A stretch of 41,325 bases of DNA, taken from Novosphingobium subterraneum (lineage in GTDB: Bacteria > Pseudomonadota > Alphaproteobacteria > Sphingomonadales > Sphingomonadaceae). Both the position numbers and the translations under genes were made by a program. Shown here piece by piece: positions 15,024 through 23,668 of this stretch (positions are counted from its first letter, which is position 1; each line of letters starts with the position of its first letter). Below the pieces are notes generated by a model, which was not told where the DNA came from, made no database searches, and saw only the letters and a program-made list of their open reading frames with translations. The stretch covers positions 1-41,325 of the forward strand of contig NZ_JRVC01000032.1 of the NCBI RefSeq assembly GCF_000807925.1, in the 5' to 3' direction.

Positions 15024-17135
15024 TTATGGCTGGGCCCGGCCGTAGAACTGGCCAATGCGGTTCTGGACTTCGACCAGCATCGCGGCCTCCTCGGGGAGGC
15101 GCGCAGCCTCGGTGAAGTCGGCGTAGATCTCGGTAAAGTTCATGACCGACAGGTCGAGCTGCTGGAACTCGAAGACAGTGAAGCCTTCGCAGCTTTCACT
15201 CTTTGGCCGACCCCAGGGCTTGCGGAGTTGCACCCGGCCCTGCTCCTGCAGGATGCGGGTCAGCTTCGAGGCAAAGCAGCAGTAGGCGTCGCGCTTGGTC
15301 ACGCAGACGCCAAGCACCTTGGAGGAACAATAAGTCCCGACCTTGTGGCACAGGCCGGCATCGTCGTTCTTGTCGAGTTGCTGTTCGGCGGCGCTGCAAA
15401 GCCAGGGCGTCAGGATCGGAGCGCCCTTGCCTGTACAGCAGTTGGAAATGCCGAAAATCTTCTTGGCACAGGTCTCGCGATTGCCCTTGAACAGCGACAG
15501 GTCATTCTCGCTGAATTCGGCATTGGCCTGCCCCAGGGCATGGAGCCCAACCAGCGCGTCCTTGAACTCGTCCGATGCCTCGCGCTCGACCGTCTCGCAT
15601 TCGCCATTAAGGCAATAGATGTCGCCCGAGCAGAGGTATTGCTGAGGTTCGGTAACTGAGCCCGGAACCGGGCAGGAGTAGCTGCGCTCGGTGACCTTGC
15701 AGGACCCATCTGGATCGGGTGGATCGTCGAGGCAGATTTCGCCCGTTTGTCGACACTCGGGCGTGGCTTCGATCGCGCCGCAGTCGTTGTTGCCACCGAT
15801 GGCTTGGCTGCACACCGAGGTGCGTGTCTTTTCCCAGCAGGCTTGGCGCACCGGAATGCCGGCGATGACCCGGGATTCTTCGGGCACGCTGCAGATCTCG
15901 TTGGTCGCCGTGCAATTTTCCGGATCGACCGTGCACGGACTTGCGGTCCATCGCGCGGTGAACCACCGCGTGTCGCTGCGCTCGGGCTGGAGGCCGGGCA
16001 CCAGGGCGTTGCAAGCGTAGACCTCCTCCTTGGGCGCCGTCTCGATACAGCGCAGCTTGCCACCGTTGATGGGATCGCCTGCAAAGTCCCAGGATAGGCA
16101 GAGGTCGCGCTCGACGAGACCGGCGGATAGGGCATTTGTGCGCGTGCACGAGGATGTGCCGAGATCTGGCGTACATTGCTGCAAGCCCGTGAGGTATCCG
16201 TGTGGTGCCCCGGTCGCTGGATCGACGCTCAGAGCTTGTACAAGCCCTGCGCGATTGCAGCGATAGACGTGACCACCCGCTTCAAAGGCGCCGACAGGTG
16301 GCGGCGCGGTCGTTGTGCCCACAAGGAAAGCGTCCGGATCGGAAACGGCCGCATTGCAAGTATAGGAGGTAACGGTGAGGCCGTACTCGGGGACTGGCGC
16401 GGTGCCAGTGTTGCGACACTGTCCCGCAACTACCAGTGCTCCGCAGCCGTTATAAGTGGGCGAGGAGACGCAGACATACTGATATTCGAGGGCCTCCCAG
16501 GGCCTGACCTCGAGCGTGGTTTTGCAGCTCTGCTCATGCTCGACGATGCTTTCCCCGATGTTGCAGGTCATCTCGACACTGCCGGGCGCACTCGATCCCG
16601 CCGGCAGAGGTGTACAGGCCCCGGCGCTCCCGCCGGTCTCCACACCGTCGACAAAGCGGGTCGGATCCTTGGCGATGGCGGCGGCGCGTGCCATGTCCTC
16701 GCGCTTGACCGCGATACGCGGGCGCGACGTGGAATTGGCCGTGCGCCAGGCTTCGCTCTGGCTAGCGGCGACCGCACCGTCCGGGGCCAAGGCATCGGCA
16801 TGGCCGTAGTAATGGGTCGCTTGCGGATAGTTCGGGGCGTAGCCCGGGACCTGTGCCGCTGCCCCCGGAGCCGCAGTCAGTCCCTGGTAGCTCTGCCGCA
16901 ACGCACTGCCCAATTGTCGCGCTTCCGCTTCTGCCTGGGCAGCGGAGGTCGGGCCTTCCGCCCTTCCCGGGGGTGGACCCGCCTCCGGCAACGCCGGGGC
17001 TGGCGCGGTTGGCAGTGCCGGGAGAGCTTCGATCACATCGTCAGGGGGCGGGATATAGACCTGCGCAGAGGCGTTCGCCGCGACAGCGATATAGCCTAGC
17101 GCGGCCAGACCGGCGAACAGAGCCGGGCCCTTCAT
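15024..17135 (-). CDS. traN: TraN, cysteine-rich outer-membrane mating stabilisation protein
   Basis: Outer-membrane adhesin that stabilises donor-recipient contact. The signal peptide (1-24) ends ANASAQ. A Pro/Ala-rich stretch follows, and then about 36 cysteines spread through residues 190-680 (for example NCCTGKGAPILTPWLC and DAYCCFASKL), a hallmark of TraN. The C-terminal part is the most conserved-looking. At 703 aa it is longer than F TraN (602), mostly in the N-terminal and central variable region that determines receptor choice. The many disulfides fit the presence of DsbC-like and TraF oxidoreductases in the same operon. The start overlaps the trbC stop (ATGA). Confidence 0.93.
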   Translation of the reverse strand: MKGPALFAGLAALGYIAVAANASAQVYIPPPDDVIEALPALPTAPAPALPEAGPPPGRAEGPTSAAQAEAEARQLGSALRQSYQGLTAAPGAAAQVPGYAPNYPQATHYYGHADALAPDGAVAASQSEAWRTANSTSRPRIAVKREDMARAAAIAKDPTRFVDGVETGGSAGACTPLPAGSSAPGSVEMTCNIGESIVEHEQSCKTTLEVRPWEALEYQYVCVSSPTYNGCGALVVAGQCRNTGTAPVPEYGLTVTSYTCNAAVSDPDAFLVGTTTAPPPVGAFEAGGHVYRCNRAGLVQALSVDPATGAPHGYLTGLQQCTPDLGTSSCTRTNALSAGLVERDLCLSWDFAGDPINGGKLRCIETAPKEEVYACNALVPGLQPERSDTRWFTARWTASPCTVDPENCTATNEICSVPEESRVIAGIPVRQACWEKTRTSVCSQAIGGNNDCGAIEATPECRQTGEICLDDPPDPDGSCKVTERSYSCPVPGSVTEPQQYLCSGDIYCLNGECETVEREASDEFKDALVGLHALGQANAEFSENDLSLFKGNRETCAKKIFGISNCCTGKGAPILTPWLCSAAEQQLDKNDDAGLCHKVGTYCSSKVLGVCVTKRDAYCCFASKLTRILQEQGRVQLRKPWGRPKSESCEGFTVFEFQQLDLSVMNFTEIYADFTEAARLPEEAAMLVEVQNRIGQFYGRAQP

Positions 17136-17926
17136 TGCCCTCGCCTCTTCTCCAACTGGTCCAGCGCAATCCGCGCGACCACCGCACCAAATTCATTGGC
17201 CGCGGCAAAGCTCTCGAGCGCGTAAGCGAGGCTGACATTGCCGGTCATGCGTGCGTGGGCCGGCACCGCGCTTGTACAATCGAGACCGTCACAGAGCTCG
17301 TAGCCGCCTTCTGCCACGACGAAGGTGGGCGCGGCGTCGATGCGGAAGGCGCGGAACAGCCGCGGATCAATCGCGATGTGCGCCTCTTCCTGCTCGCTTG
17401 TGACAACGCGCATCAGGCCTCGGGCAAAAGCCTTGACGCTATTGTCCGGAAAGCCCCTGAAGACAACGATACCCCCGGCCTGCGTGGTATCGCGCACCAG
17501 GTGCCGGAGCGAGGCTTGCGGCATCGACAGGCTGGCAAAGACGAGCAGCAAGGGCCCCTCGCCCATCGGTACTCTCGCGTTTGCGGCAGTACCACCGAGG
17601 ATCGCGTCGAAATCAACCACACCAGCTGGAGCGCGGGCACTACGCGCCTGCTGCTCCTGCGCGAAAGTCTGGTCGGTGTCCGCGCGGACCTCTTGTGCCG
17701 CACCACTCTGCGCCTCGGCCCGTTTCAGCGCCGCCGCGACAAGCGCTTCAAGCTCGTCAGTGCCGGCCCTGTTCCTTGCGCGAATGGCTCCGAGATCAAG
17801 CCCGTCAATGCTCTGCGCTGTGGCTCCCGATATGGCAGCAAGCATCGCAAGTCCGAAAAGACGGGTTACAACGCGAGCCGTCAGCCGCAGCGTGCTGCGT
17901 TCGAGAGGGACGCGCTGCGACTTCAT
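17132..17926 (-). CDS. trbC: TrbC, F-type pilus assembly protein
   Basis: Periplasmic protein required for pilus assembly, known in F to interact with TraW. Signal peptide and hydrophobic segment at about 18-40 (LFGLAMLAAISGATA). A helical Glu/Arg/Ala-rich linker covers about 50-110. A thioredoxin-like TrbC domain follows, with LLLVFASLSMPQASLRHLVR and GGIVVFRGFPDNSVKAF. The ATG at 17926 overlaps the traU stop (ATGA). The open frame extends upstream through traU antiphase sequence, which was discarded. Length 264 aa, F TrbC 212. Confidence 0.9.
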   Translation of the reverse strand: MKSQRVPLERSTLRLTARVVTRLFGLAMLAAISGATAQSIDGLDLGAIRARNRAGTDELEALVAAALKRAEAQSGAAQEVRADTDQTFAQEQQARSARAPAGVVDFDAILGGTAANARVPMGEGPLLLVFASLSMPQASLRHLVRDTTQAGGIVVFRGFPDNSVKAFARGLMRVVTSEQEEAHIAIDPRLFRAFRIDAAPTFVVAEGGYELCDGLDCTSAVPAHARMTGNVSLAYALESFAAANEFGAVVARIALDQLEKRRGQ

Positions 17927-18936
17927 AAAGCGCAACAGTTGCGCTTGCGCCAGACGAGGTAGCCGAAATCCTCGCCTTTGACCGGGTAACTTTTGCCGGT
18001 CTGCGGGTTGATCGTGGTGGCACCGAGCGGTGCGCAGGCGTAGCGGCCTTTCACCGTTGCCGTGGGATTGGTCATCTGCAGGCGGTACTGCTGCTTGCGC
18101 ATGACCGGCATCAGGTACTTCGAACACAGGGCCCTGGACCCCATTGTGCCCCAGGCAAGACCGCTGCGGTGCATCTTGTAGAGCATCCGCGTGGCAACCA
18201 GGCGCGAGGCCTCGACCGGGGTGACATGTGCAGCGACATGACCGTTCAAGGGATACATGCTGCCGTTGCAGCCGGCGCACCAGAACAACTGGTCGATCGG
18301 CAGCTTCGCGGTCGATGCGACGCAGTCGGCAGCGCAAGCCGCCGTGACAGCAGGATTGGCGAAAAGAGCGACCTCGGGATTGAGGATCGAGGTCAGCGCG
18401 GAATCCTGCCAGAGCGGATCGAGCTCGGTGATATAGGCGATGTCGAAGGTCGTCTGCTCGAAACAGAGGAAGTCGGTCAGGATCTCCATCCAGTAGAGCA
18501 GCGGGTAGACGTAGTAGTGTGCCTGCCACTGCGAACTGTTCTGCGCCTTCCCGCCGACCTGGCTTGCACCTTGGACATGGCCGCCGCCGATGTCGAAACC
18601 GGGGTCGAGGCGTATGCCGCCGAGGTTCGGGAAGCACCACGGTTTGTTAGTGACATCGACCAGCCTCGCCGGCTCCCAGAAGCCGATCGAAATTCCGATG
18701 CGCGGGATCGGGCTGCCACAGGCGCAAAGCGGAAACGAAGGATTTTTCGGGTCGGGCCGCGAGCCTTTCCAGATGGCCAGGCCGCCCACCGAGAGTGGAA
18801 AGAGGCAGGACCAGCAGACATCGGTGATCGGATTGACGAAGCTGCCATGGCACGGCGCGCCTGCTGCCTTGGCCGGAGCCATCGTCCCCAGCAGGATCGA
18901 CACCGCGAGAAGGAGGGTGCACAGGCTTCGGGTCAC
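17923..18936 (-). CDS. traU: TraU, periplasmic conjugation protein
   Basis: Periplasmic protein of F-type DNA transfer and pilus assembly. Signal peptide 1-24 (ending AKA-AGAPC). Typical TraU stretches are NPITDVCWSCLFPLSVGG at about 35-52, GFWEPARLVDVTNKPWCFP at about 85-103, and a C-terminal Cys-containing segment. It contains more than ten cysteines, needing oxidative folding. Length 337 aa, close to F TraU (330). Start and stop overlap traW and trbC by 4 bases. Confidence 0.96.
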   Translation of the reverse strand: MTRSLCTLLLAVSILLGTMAPAKAAGAPCHGSFVNPITDVCWSCLFPLSVGGLAIWKGSRPDPKNPSFPLCACGSPIPRIGISIGFWEPARLVDVTNKPWCFPNLGGIRLDPGFDIGGGHVQGASQVGGKAQNSSQWQAHYYVYPLLYWMEILTDFLCFEQTTFDIAYITELDPLWQDSALTSILNPEVALFANPAVTAACAADCVASTAKLPIDQLFWCAGCNGSMYPLNGHVAAHVTPVEASRLVATRMLYKMHRSGLAWGTMGSRALCSKYLMPVMRKQQYRLQMTNPTATVKGRYACAPLGATTINPQTGKSYPVKGEDFGYLVWRKRNCCAL

Positions 18937-19649
18937 GACACCGGGCTCCGGTGGATTGTCGTGTCAGGGACAGGTATCTCGGCAACCAGCAGCTGGCTGC
19001 CGGCTGACGTGACGACAGCAGGCGTATGGCGGATGTCGAAGCGGGCAACCAAGGCACCGCGCTGATCGAACCAGAAGCGGCGCTGGAAGGGTTTCATCGC
19101 ATCGAAGGGCGAACCGGCAACGAAAATGACCTTGGCTTCGTTCGGCTTCCAGTTTCGCGTGGCCCAGTCGAGCTCCGCCGTTCGGCGACCATCGACGAAG
19201 ACCAGATCCGTTGGCAGGGAAATAAGAGTTAGCGGGTTGACCCGCGTACCCTTGGCGGCAATGCGTTCGCCATTGGCGCCGATCACGTCCTGCTGGAGCA
19301 CGAAGGATGGATCGAATAGCCACTCGCGGCGCTCCTGCGCGGGACTCAAGCCTGCCACGAGCGCTGGCCGGCGCACGCTCGCGATCGCTGTGTCCCGCAT
19401 TCGGGCCTGTAGTTGCGCGATGCTCCCTGTGGCCTCGAGCGTGTGTAATCGCGTGGCAATGACGGTCAGCATGTCGGTTTCGATGATCGGAAAGATCTCG
19501 CCCATCCTGCCATGATCACTTGCGGCAGCGGGCACAGATCCCCCGACAAAGCCCACGACCACAATGGCCGCAAAGCCCGCAGCGAGACGGGCCGCACCGG
19601 GAATGCCCCTCGTGCGTTGGACCCACGACGTGCTCGTCCGGCGCGTCAT
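18933..19649 (-). CDS. traW: TraW, pilus assembly protein
   Basis: Periplasmic protein acting with TrbC and TraU in pilus assembly. The N-terminus is long and basic, followed by a hydrophobic segment (about 22-43) and a likely cleavage site near PAAA-SDHG. The TraW core includes WLFDPSFVLQQDVIGANGER and GTRVNPLTLISLPTDLVFVD. Length 238 aa, F TraW 210. The ATG overlaps the stop of the S26 peptidase gene, and its own stop overlaps the traU ATG. Confidence 0.93.
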   Translation of the reverse strand: MTRRTSTSWVQRTRGIPGAARLAAGFAAIVVVGFVGGSVPAAASDHGRMGEIFPIIETDMLTVIATRLHTLEATGSIAQLQARMRDTAIASVRRPALVAGLSPAQERREWLFDPSFVLQQDVIGANGERIAAKGTRVNPLTLISLPTDLVFVDGRRTAELDWATRNWKPNEAKVIFVAGSPFDAMKPFQRRFWFDQRGALVARFDIRHTPAVVTSAGSQLLVAEIPVPDTTIHRSPVS

Positions 19650-20164
19650 AAGGCTGCGTCACCCGAGCCGATGATCTGGCGCCGACAGACAAAGCCGATC
19701 TCGGCGTAACGGCTGTCAAAGCCATCCTTGTGCGCAGTGCCCGCATAGAAGCAGCCTGGAGGCACAATGCCGGTTGGCCCCGGGGTCAGTGTTTCGCCGC
19801 GCGTCGTCCGCGCCTTGAGCCGGGCAACTGGCCTGCCGTTGACGAGGACGGTCTCGCCCTGCCGGGTGACAACGTCACCTGGCATGCCGAGCGCACGCTT
19901 GGCAAACGGAGCCGGCTCTTGTCCGAAATGGGCGCGGATCAAGGGGATGTCGGGCGGCGCAAAGACGATCAGGTCACCGCGCTGTGGCATACTTCCCTTG
20001 TCGATGAAGAAGGCCCACTCCGGCATCGAACGGGTGGTGTTGATCAGGATCGCATGATCGTCGCGCCAGTCCGCAAGCGCCGATCCTGTCATGAGCGTGA
20101 GGCCCAGGGCGCCGATGGCGAGCCAGCGCCGCCTTGCGCGCAAGCGTTTAGCGAGCTCTAGCAT
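19646..20164 (-). CDS. S26 family signal peptidase (conjugative TraF-type)
   Basis: Membrane-bound serine peptidase of the S26 family, found in many alphaproteobacterial F-type operons and probably needed to mature the pilin or another Tra protein. One membrane segment at about 14-31. Likely catalytic S46 in RSMPEWAFF and K89 in AKRALGMPGDVV, the two S26 signature boxes. A late box (about 132-145) includes GCFYAGTAHKDGFDSRY. The ATG at 20164 is preceded by GAGG with good spacing; a TTG 6 bases upstream is in frame. It overlaps the end of trbI. Named TraF in IncP plasmids, not to be confused with the traF at 14167. Confidence 0.9.
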   Translation of the reverse strand: MLELAKRLRARRRWLAIGALGLTLMTGSALADWRDDHAILINTTRSMPEWAFFIDKGSMPQRGDLIVFAPPDIPLIRAHFGQEPAPFAKRALGMPGDVVTRQGETVLVNGRPVARLKARTTRGETLTPGPTGIVPPGCFYAGTAHKDGFDSRYAEIGFVCRRQIIGSGDAAL

Positions 20165-20726
20165 CGTCAACCTCGCTATCGACAGCGTTACCTTGGACGA
20201 CGCTTGCGGGGTTGGGCGCCATGACCTGGCGCATTGCGTCGATGACCGAGCTATTGGTACCGGCCTTGGAGCCCGGCGAAGGGACCTTCGCGTAGACTTC
20301 CCGGCGCACAGCCATCGTCACATCAGGAACGTTGCCGGCCAGAACGGCCTCGCCGACCAGCACGACCTGCCCGCGCGCGCCTCGCGCTTCGAGATTGCGC
20401 TGCACGGCACCCATGAAGGCCTTCGTCTCGGCGGTCACCACATCGGGGGGTGTCTGCGATCTCGCCTGGGCTGCGACATATTCGCCGATGATCGAGGACA
20501 ATTGCACACGCACCAGCGTCGGCGCTGTCGGGGTGCTGAGCAGTTCACGCGTGACCCAGGCGCCCCACAGTCCGGCTACGACTATAGACCCGATCAGTCC
20601 CACCAACTTCCAGTCGACCGAGCGGCGTCGCGCGTGGGCGGCGATGGTCGTCGAAGGCACTGGCGGAGTTTCCGTTTCGAACAAAGGTCCGGGGCTGACC
20701 TCCTCGGCCACGCGGCGGTCAACCAT
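20148..20726 (-). CDS. trbI: TrbI, F-type pilus regulation/assembly protein
   Basis: Inner-membrane protein that influences pilus outgrowth and retraction in F. The N-terminus is cytoplasmic and charged. One membrane helix lies at about 42-60 (LVGLIGSIVVAGLWGAWV), followed by a periplasmic domain with VRVQLSSIIGEYVAAQARS. At 192 aa it is longer than F TrbI (128). The ATG at 20726 has AAGGAGAGG just upstream; the longer open frame to 20876 lacks coding character. It overlaps the preceding 120-aa gene by 8 bases and the following peptidase gene by 17. Confidence 0.85.
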   Translation of the reverse strand: MVDRRVAEEVSPGPLFETETPPVPSTTIAAHARRRSVDWKLVGLIGSIVVAGLWGAWVTRELLSTPTAPTLVRVQLSSIIGEYVAAQARSQTPPDVVTAETKAFMGAVQRNLEARGARGQVVLVGEAVLAGNVPDVTMAVRREVYAKVPSPGSKAGTNSSVIDAMRQVMAPNPASVVQGNAVDSEVDDARAR

Positions 20727-21081
20727 GCAACCTCTCCTTGGAAGGTGTTTGCGCGCGCTCTGCATGCCAGCGCGGCAACGATCCGGCGCGCAGCACCGCG
20801 AGCCCCAGGAACAGGACCGCGCTCGCGATCCAGAACCGGTCGCGCAAGTGCGCCTGATGTGCGGCCTCGGCCGCAAGATAGCGGCTCGCGAAATTGTCGA
20901 GGTGCAGCAACGTGCCGGTCAGTGTGAACTCGCCAAGCACGATGAACAGCCCAAGCCAGATAGCGCCGGTGCAGCAGATGTTGGTGAGCAGCCACCCGGC
21001 GAGGCACAGGCCCATGTGGCAGGTGTCCTGGACCTGGACGCAAGATGGAACCAAGCGCGCCAAGGCAGGATGGCGGATCAT
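20719..21081 (-). CDS. Unrecognised two-helix membrane protein between traC and trbI, 120 aa
   Basis: No family recognised. Two hydrophobic helices are seen: about 31-58, with MGLCLAGWLLTNICCTGAIW, and about 85-100 (FWIASAVLFLGLAVL). Six cysteines cluster in and before the first helix (residues 14-40). The region between helices is polar and probably periplasmic. The ATG overlaps the traC stop (ATGA) and the end overlaps the trbI start by 8 bases, so it is translated as part of the tra operon and very likely contributes to the secretion system. F plasmid has no obvious counterpart at this point (its traC is followed by trbI directly). Confidence 0.75.
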   Translation of the reverse strand: MIRHPALARLVPSCVQVQDTCHMGLCLAGWLLTNICCTGAIWLGLFIVLGEFTLTGTLLHLDNFASRYLAAEAAHQAHLRDRFWIASAVLFLGLAVLRAGSLPRWHAERAQTPSKERLHG

Positions 21082-23663
21082 GCTCCGGTCTCCGCCGCTA
21101 TTGCGGGTTCCGCGCAATCCGGGAAGGCAACCTGTTCGATCGCATCTGCGAGCGGCACGCCCCGGCCGACCAGCGTTTCGATCGCCGAGAAGACCTTGGG
21201 GCTCGAAGAGTAGAGCGTTGCTGAATAGGGATCAAGCACGAGACGGCCGACGGCAAGTGTTTCGGGTCCCTTGATCAGGACGTCGGAGTATTCCGTGCCA
21301 TTGCGTTTCAGCGAGCGGATCAGCGCCTCGGTGTGCCTGTCCATTTCGAAGCGCTGGTGCCGGGCAAGATCGCTGACCGTCTCCTCCTTCTGCTGGAGCA
21401 CCACCGACCAGTCGCTGTTCTCGAGCGCGGCCAGCGAGCCTTCCGACTTGTAGAAGTCATTGAGGGACTGTGTCGCTGTGACCAGCGCCCCGCCGTACTT
21501 GCGGCAGGTGCGCGCATAGGTCTCGATCGCCTGGCCCATCTGTCCGCCGCCGAGCAGTTGCCAGGCTTCGTCGATCATCGTCAGCTTGGGGACCGAACGG
21601 TCGAGATCGCGCATGACGCGCAAGGTCAGGAACATCAGCGCGGTCAGCGCGACCGAGCGCAGCTCGGGTTTCGACGAGAGGTCAGAAAGCTCGAAAACGG
21701 TGAGATCTGCCGTCAGGTCAATCGAGCATGATCCGGCAAAGAACCGTCCGTAGGTGCCGCCCGACAGGAACGGTGCCATGGCATCGGCAAGATCGCTCGC
21801 GGAAGGAGAGGGCATGGCGCGCAGGGCAGCGGCGATAGCATCGATCGTACCTGCGCGCTTGTGTTCGCTCCACACCCGGCTGACCGCGGAATCGATCAAA
21901 CCGCGCTCGGTATCGGACAGGCGGTCCTGCTGGCGGGCCATCTGCCCGACGATGGACTTCAGCATGGCAAGGCACTCGACTTCGTAGTCCTCGCCATCGG
22001 CATCGCTTTCGAGCGCCTGCGCATCGATCATGTCGAAGGGATTGAGCGAAAAGCCCGACGACAGGCGAAACTCGACGAAGGCGCCGCCGAAGGCCTTGGC
22101 CATGTGCTCGAAGGAGCGCCCATCATCAATGACGATGACCTTGGCGCCGGCACCGGCAAGTGCAGCGCAGACGTCTTGGAGGAAGACCGACTTGCCCGAG
22201 CCAGACTTCCCGAACACCGCGACATTGTGATTGCCGGCCGCATTCTGGAACGGCGACCAGAAGAACGGTTGGCCGCGCCGTCCCACCAGCAGCATGTGCG
22301 GGATCGGACCGCCGACATGCTCGCCCTGGAGCGGTGCGATTGCTGCTGCGGTATTGCTCAGCATCGTGCGCAGACGCTTCATCCGCCTGAGATCGCCCGA
22401 CAGGCCATTGGGAAGCGTGAGCGGCATGGCCGCCAGCAGAGCCATCGTCTGCAAGTAGCGCTCTTCGACGAGGTCCCAGCCTGCCGCCTTGTAGACCGAT
22501 TTGAGAAGGCGTTCGTTGGCATCGCCTTTGCCGAGCGGCGACAGTGCGCCAACGGAATAGCAGGCCTGGACGAGCTTGCGCCCTTCGCGCAATTCCGCCT
22601 GGACCTGCTGCCACTCGTCGCGCTGCTGCGCCAGTTGCGGCAGGAAACGCGCGGAGCGAGAGTCGGCAAGGCTGGTGGTGCGCAGCACCTTGAAGCCGGC
22701 CCGCGAAGCCGTTGCTTCCTCATCGGACAGGACGAACCCGAGAACTGTGAGCACGTTGCAGCCGAAGCGCAGCTTGTCGTTGAGCACGTCGCCAATCAGC
22801 TTCTGGACATCCCACGGTGCCCATTGCCGCGGCATTTGCCGGACCGAAAAGAAGCGCCAGTCGAAGGCTTCGGGTTCGCTGGTCGGCTGCAAGGTGTGCC
22901 CCGAAGCTGGCCCGCTTGCTTGGCCGTTTCGCCCGTCGCGGCTGACCTTGAGCACGATACGGTCGGGTGAGATTTCGGTGATGAGGTCGCGTCGCAGACA
23001 TTGCTGGTGGATGGGGTCGAGTGGAGAGTAGAGGTCTGCGCTCTCGGCATTGTCTATGCCCGGAACGAGGAGATCGTTCAGAAACGCGATCAACTCGGCA
23101 GGGGCAATGTCGCGGTACGGAATGCTGAGGGCCTGCAAGGTCCCGCCTAGGCTTTCGCGAACGCTCGCAAGGTCCTTTGCAGTCAGTGAAGACCCCAGCG
23201 ATGCGCCGATGCTGACGAGAACGCGATGCTGGCGCAGGCAAAACGGGGCATCACGCGACAGCGAGGTCCAGGCCGCACGCCTCAGGTAGTGGGCGCGATG
23301 CTGTGCCGCGCGGCCATAGACGCCTTTGGCGAGCACCCTTGGCATTACCCAGTCGGCAATGCGCACGCCGGCCGCAGGGCTCTGCCAATGGATGATCTGC
23401 ACTTCGCAGCCTGCCGGCAGACCGTCTGAAAGGAACTGGGTGAAAATTTCGCCGGTGCGCTCGTCCGCCCCGACCATCGGCGCAAGCTCGAGAATGAAAC
23501 CCATGCTTGCCGTATTGATGAACAGCCGGGTCTCGGGGTCATAACTGCGATAGGGCAGCCAGTCCGAGAGCATCGGCATACCGGTTGATTGCGGCGCAAC
23601 ATCAGCCCGCGCCCCCTCGCCGAAGACGAGATCGAGAAAACGGTTCCATGCGCTGGTCGACAT
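21078..23663 (-). CDS. traC: TraC, VirB4-family assembly ATPase
   Basis: Cytoplasmic ATPase that powers pilus assembly and substrate transfer. The N-terminal TraC domain includes DWLPYRSYDPETRLFIN at about 35-52. The ATPase half has Walker A GKSGSGKS at 485-492 and Walker B LTMIDEAWQLL with D698-E699, then the conserved motif ATQSLNDFYKSEG. Length 861 aa, F TraC 875. The ATG at 23663 lies 5 bases after the traV stop; a TTG at 23672 overlapping that stop is in frame. The end overlaps the next gene by 4 bases. Confidence 0.96.
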   Translation of the reverse strand: MSTSAWNRFLDLVFGEGARADVAPQSTGMPMLSDWLPYRSYDPETRLFINTASMGFILELAPMVGADERTGEIFTQFLSDGLPAGCEVQIIHWQSPAAGVRIADWVMPRVLAKGVYGRAAQHRAHYLRRAAWTSLSRDAPFCLRQHRVLVSIGASLGSSLTAKDLASVRESLGGTLQALSIPYRDIAPAELIAFLNDLLVPGIDNAESADLYSPLDPIHQQCLRRDLITEISPDRIVLKVSRDGRNGQASGPASGHTLQPTSEPEAFDWRFFSVRQMPRQWAPWDVQKLIGDVLNDKLRFGCNVLTVLGFVLSDEEATASRAGFKVLRTTSLADSRSARFLPQLAQQRDEWQQVQAELREGRKLVQACYSVGALSPLGKGDANERLLKSVYKAAGWDLVEERYLQTMALLAAMPLTLPNGLSGDLRRMKRLRTMLSNTAAAIAPLQGEHVGGPIPHMLLVGRRGQPFFWSPFQNAAGNHNVAVFGKSGSGKSVFLQDVCAALAGAGAKVIVIDDGRSFEHMAKAFGGAFVEFRLSSGFSLNPFDMIDAQALESDADGEDYEVECLAMLKSIVGQMARQQDRLSDTERGLIDSAVSRVWSEHKRAGTIDAIAAALRAMPSPSASDLADAMAPFLSGGTYGRFFAGSCSIDLTADLTVFELSDLSSKPELRSVALTALMFLTLRVMRDLDRSVPKLTMIDEAWQLLGGGQMGQAIETYARTCRKYGGALVTATQSLNDFYKSEGSLAALENSDWSVVLQQKEETVSDLARHQRFEMDRHTEALIRSLKRNGTEYSDVLIKGPETLAVGRLVLDPYSATLYSSSPKVFSAIETLVGRGVPLADAIEQVAFPDCAEPAIAAETGA

Positions 23664-23668
23664 GACGA

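Noticed and set aside
16176..17099. 307-codon plus-strand frame opposite traN
   Set aside because: Antiphase to a Cys-rich TraN; repetitive Arg/Gly/Ala composition only.
17927..18640. N-terminal extension of the trbC frame
   Set aside because: It overlaps most of traU, is Arg/Pro-rich antiphase sequence, and a start overlapping the traU stop fits the operon pattern.
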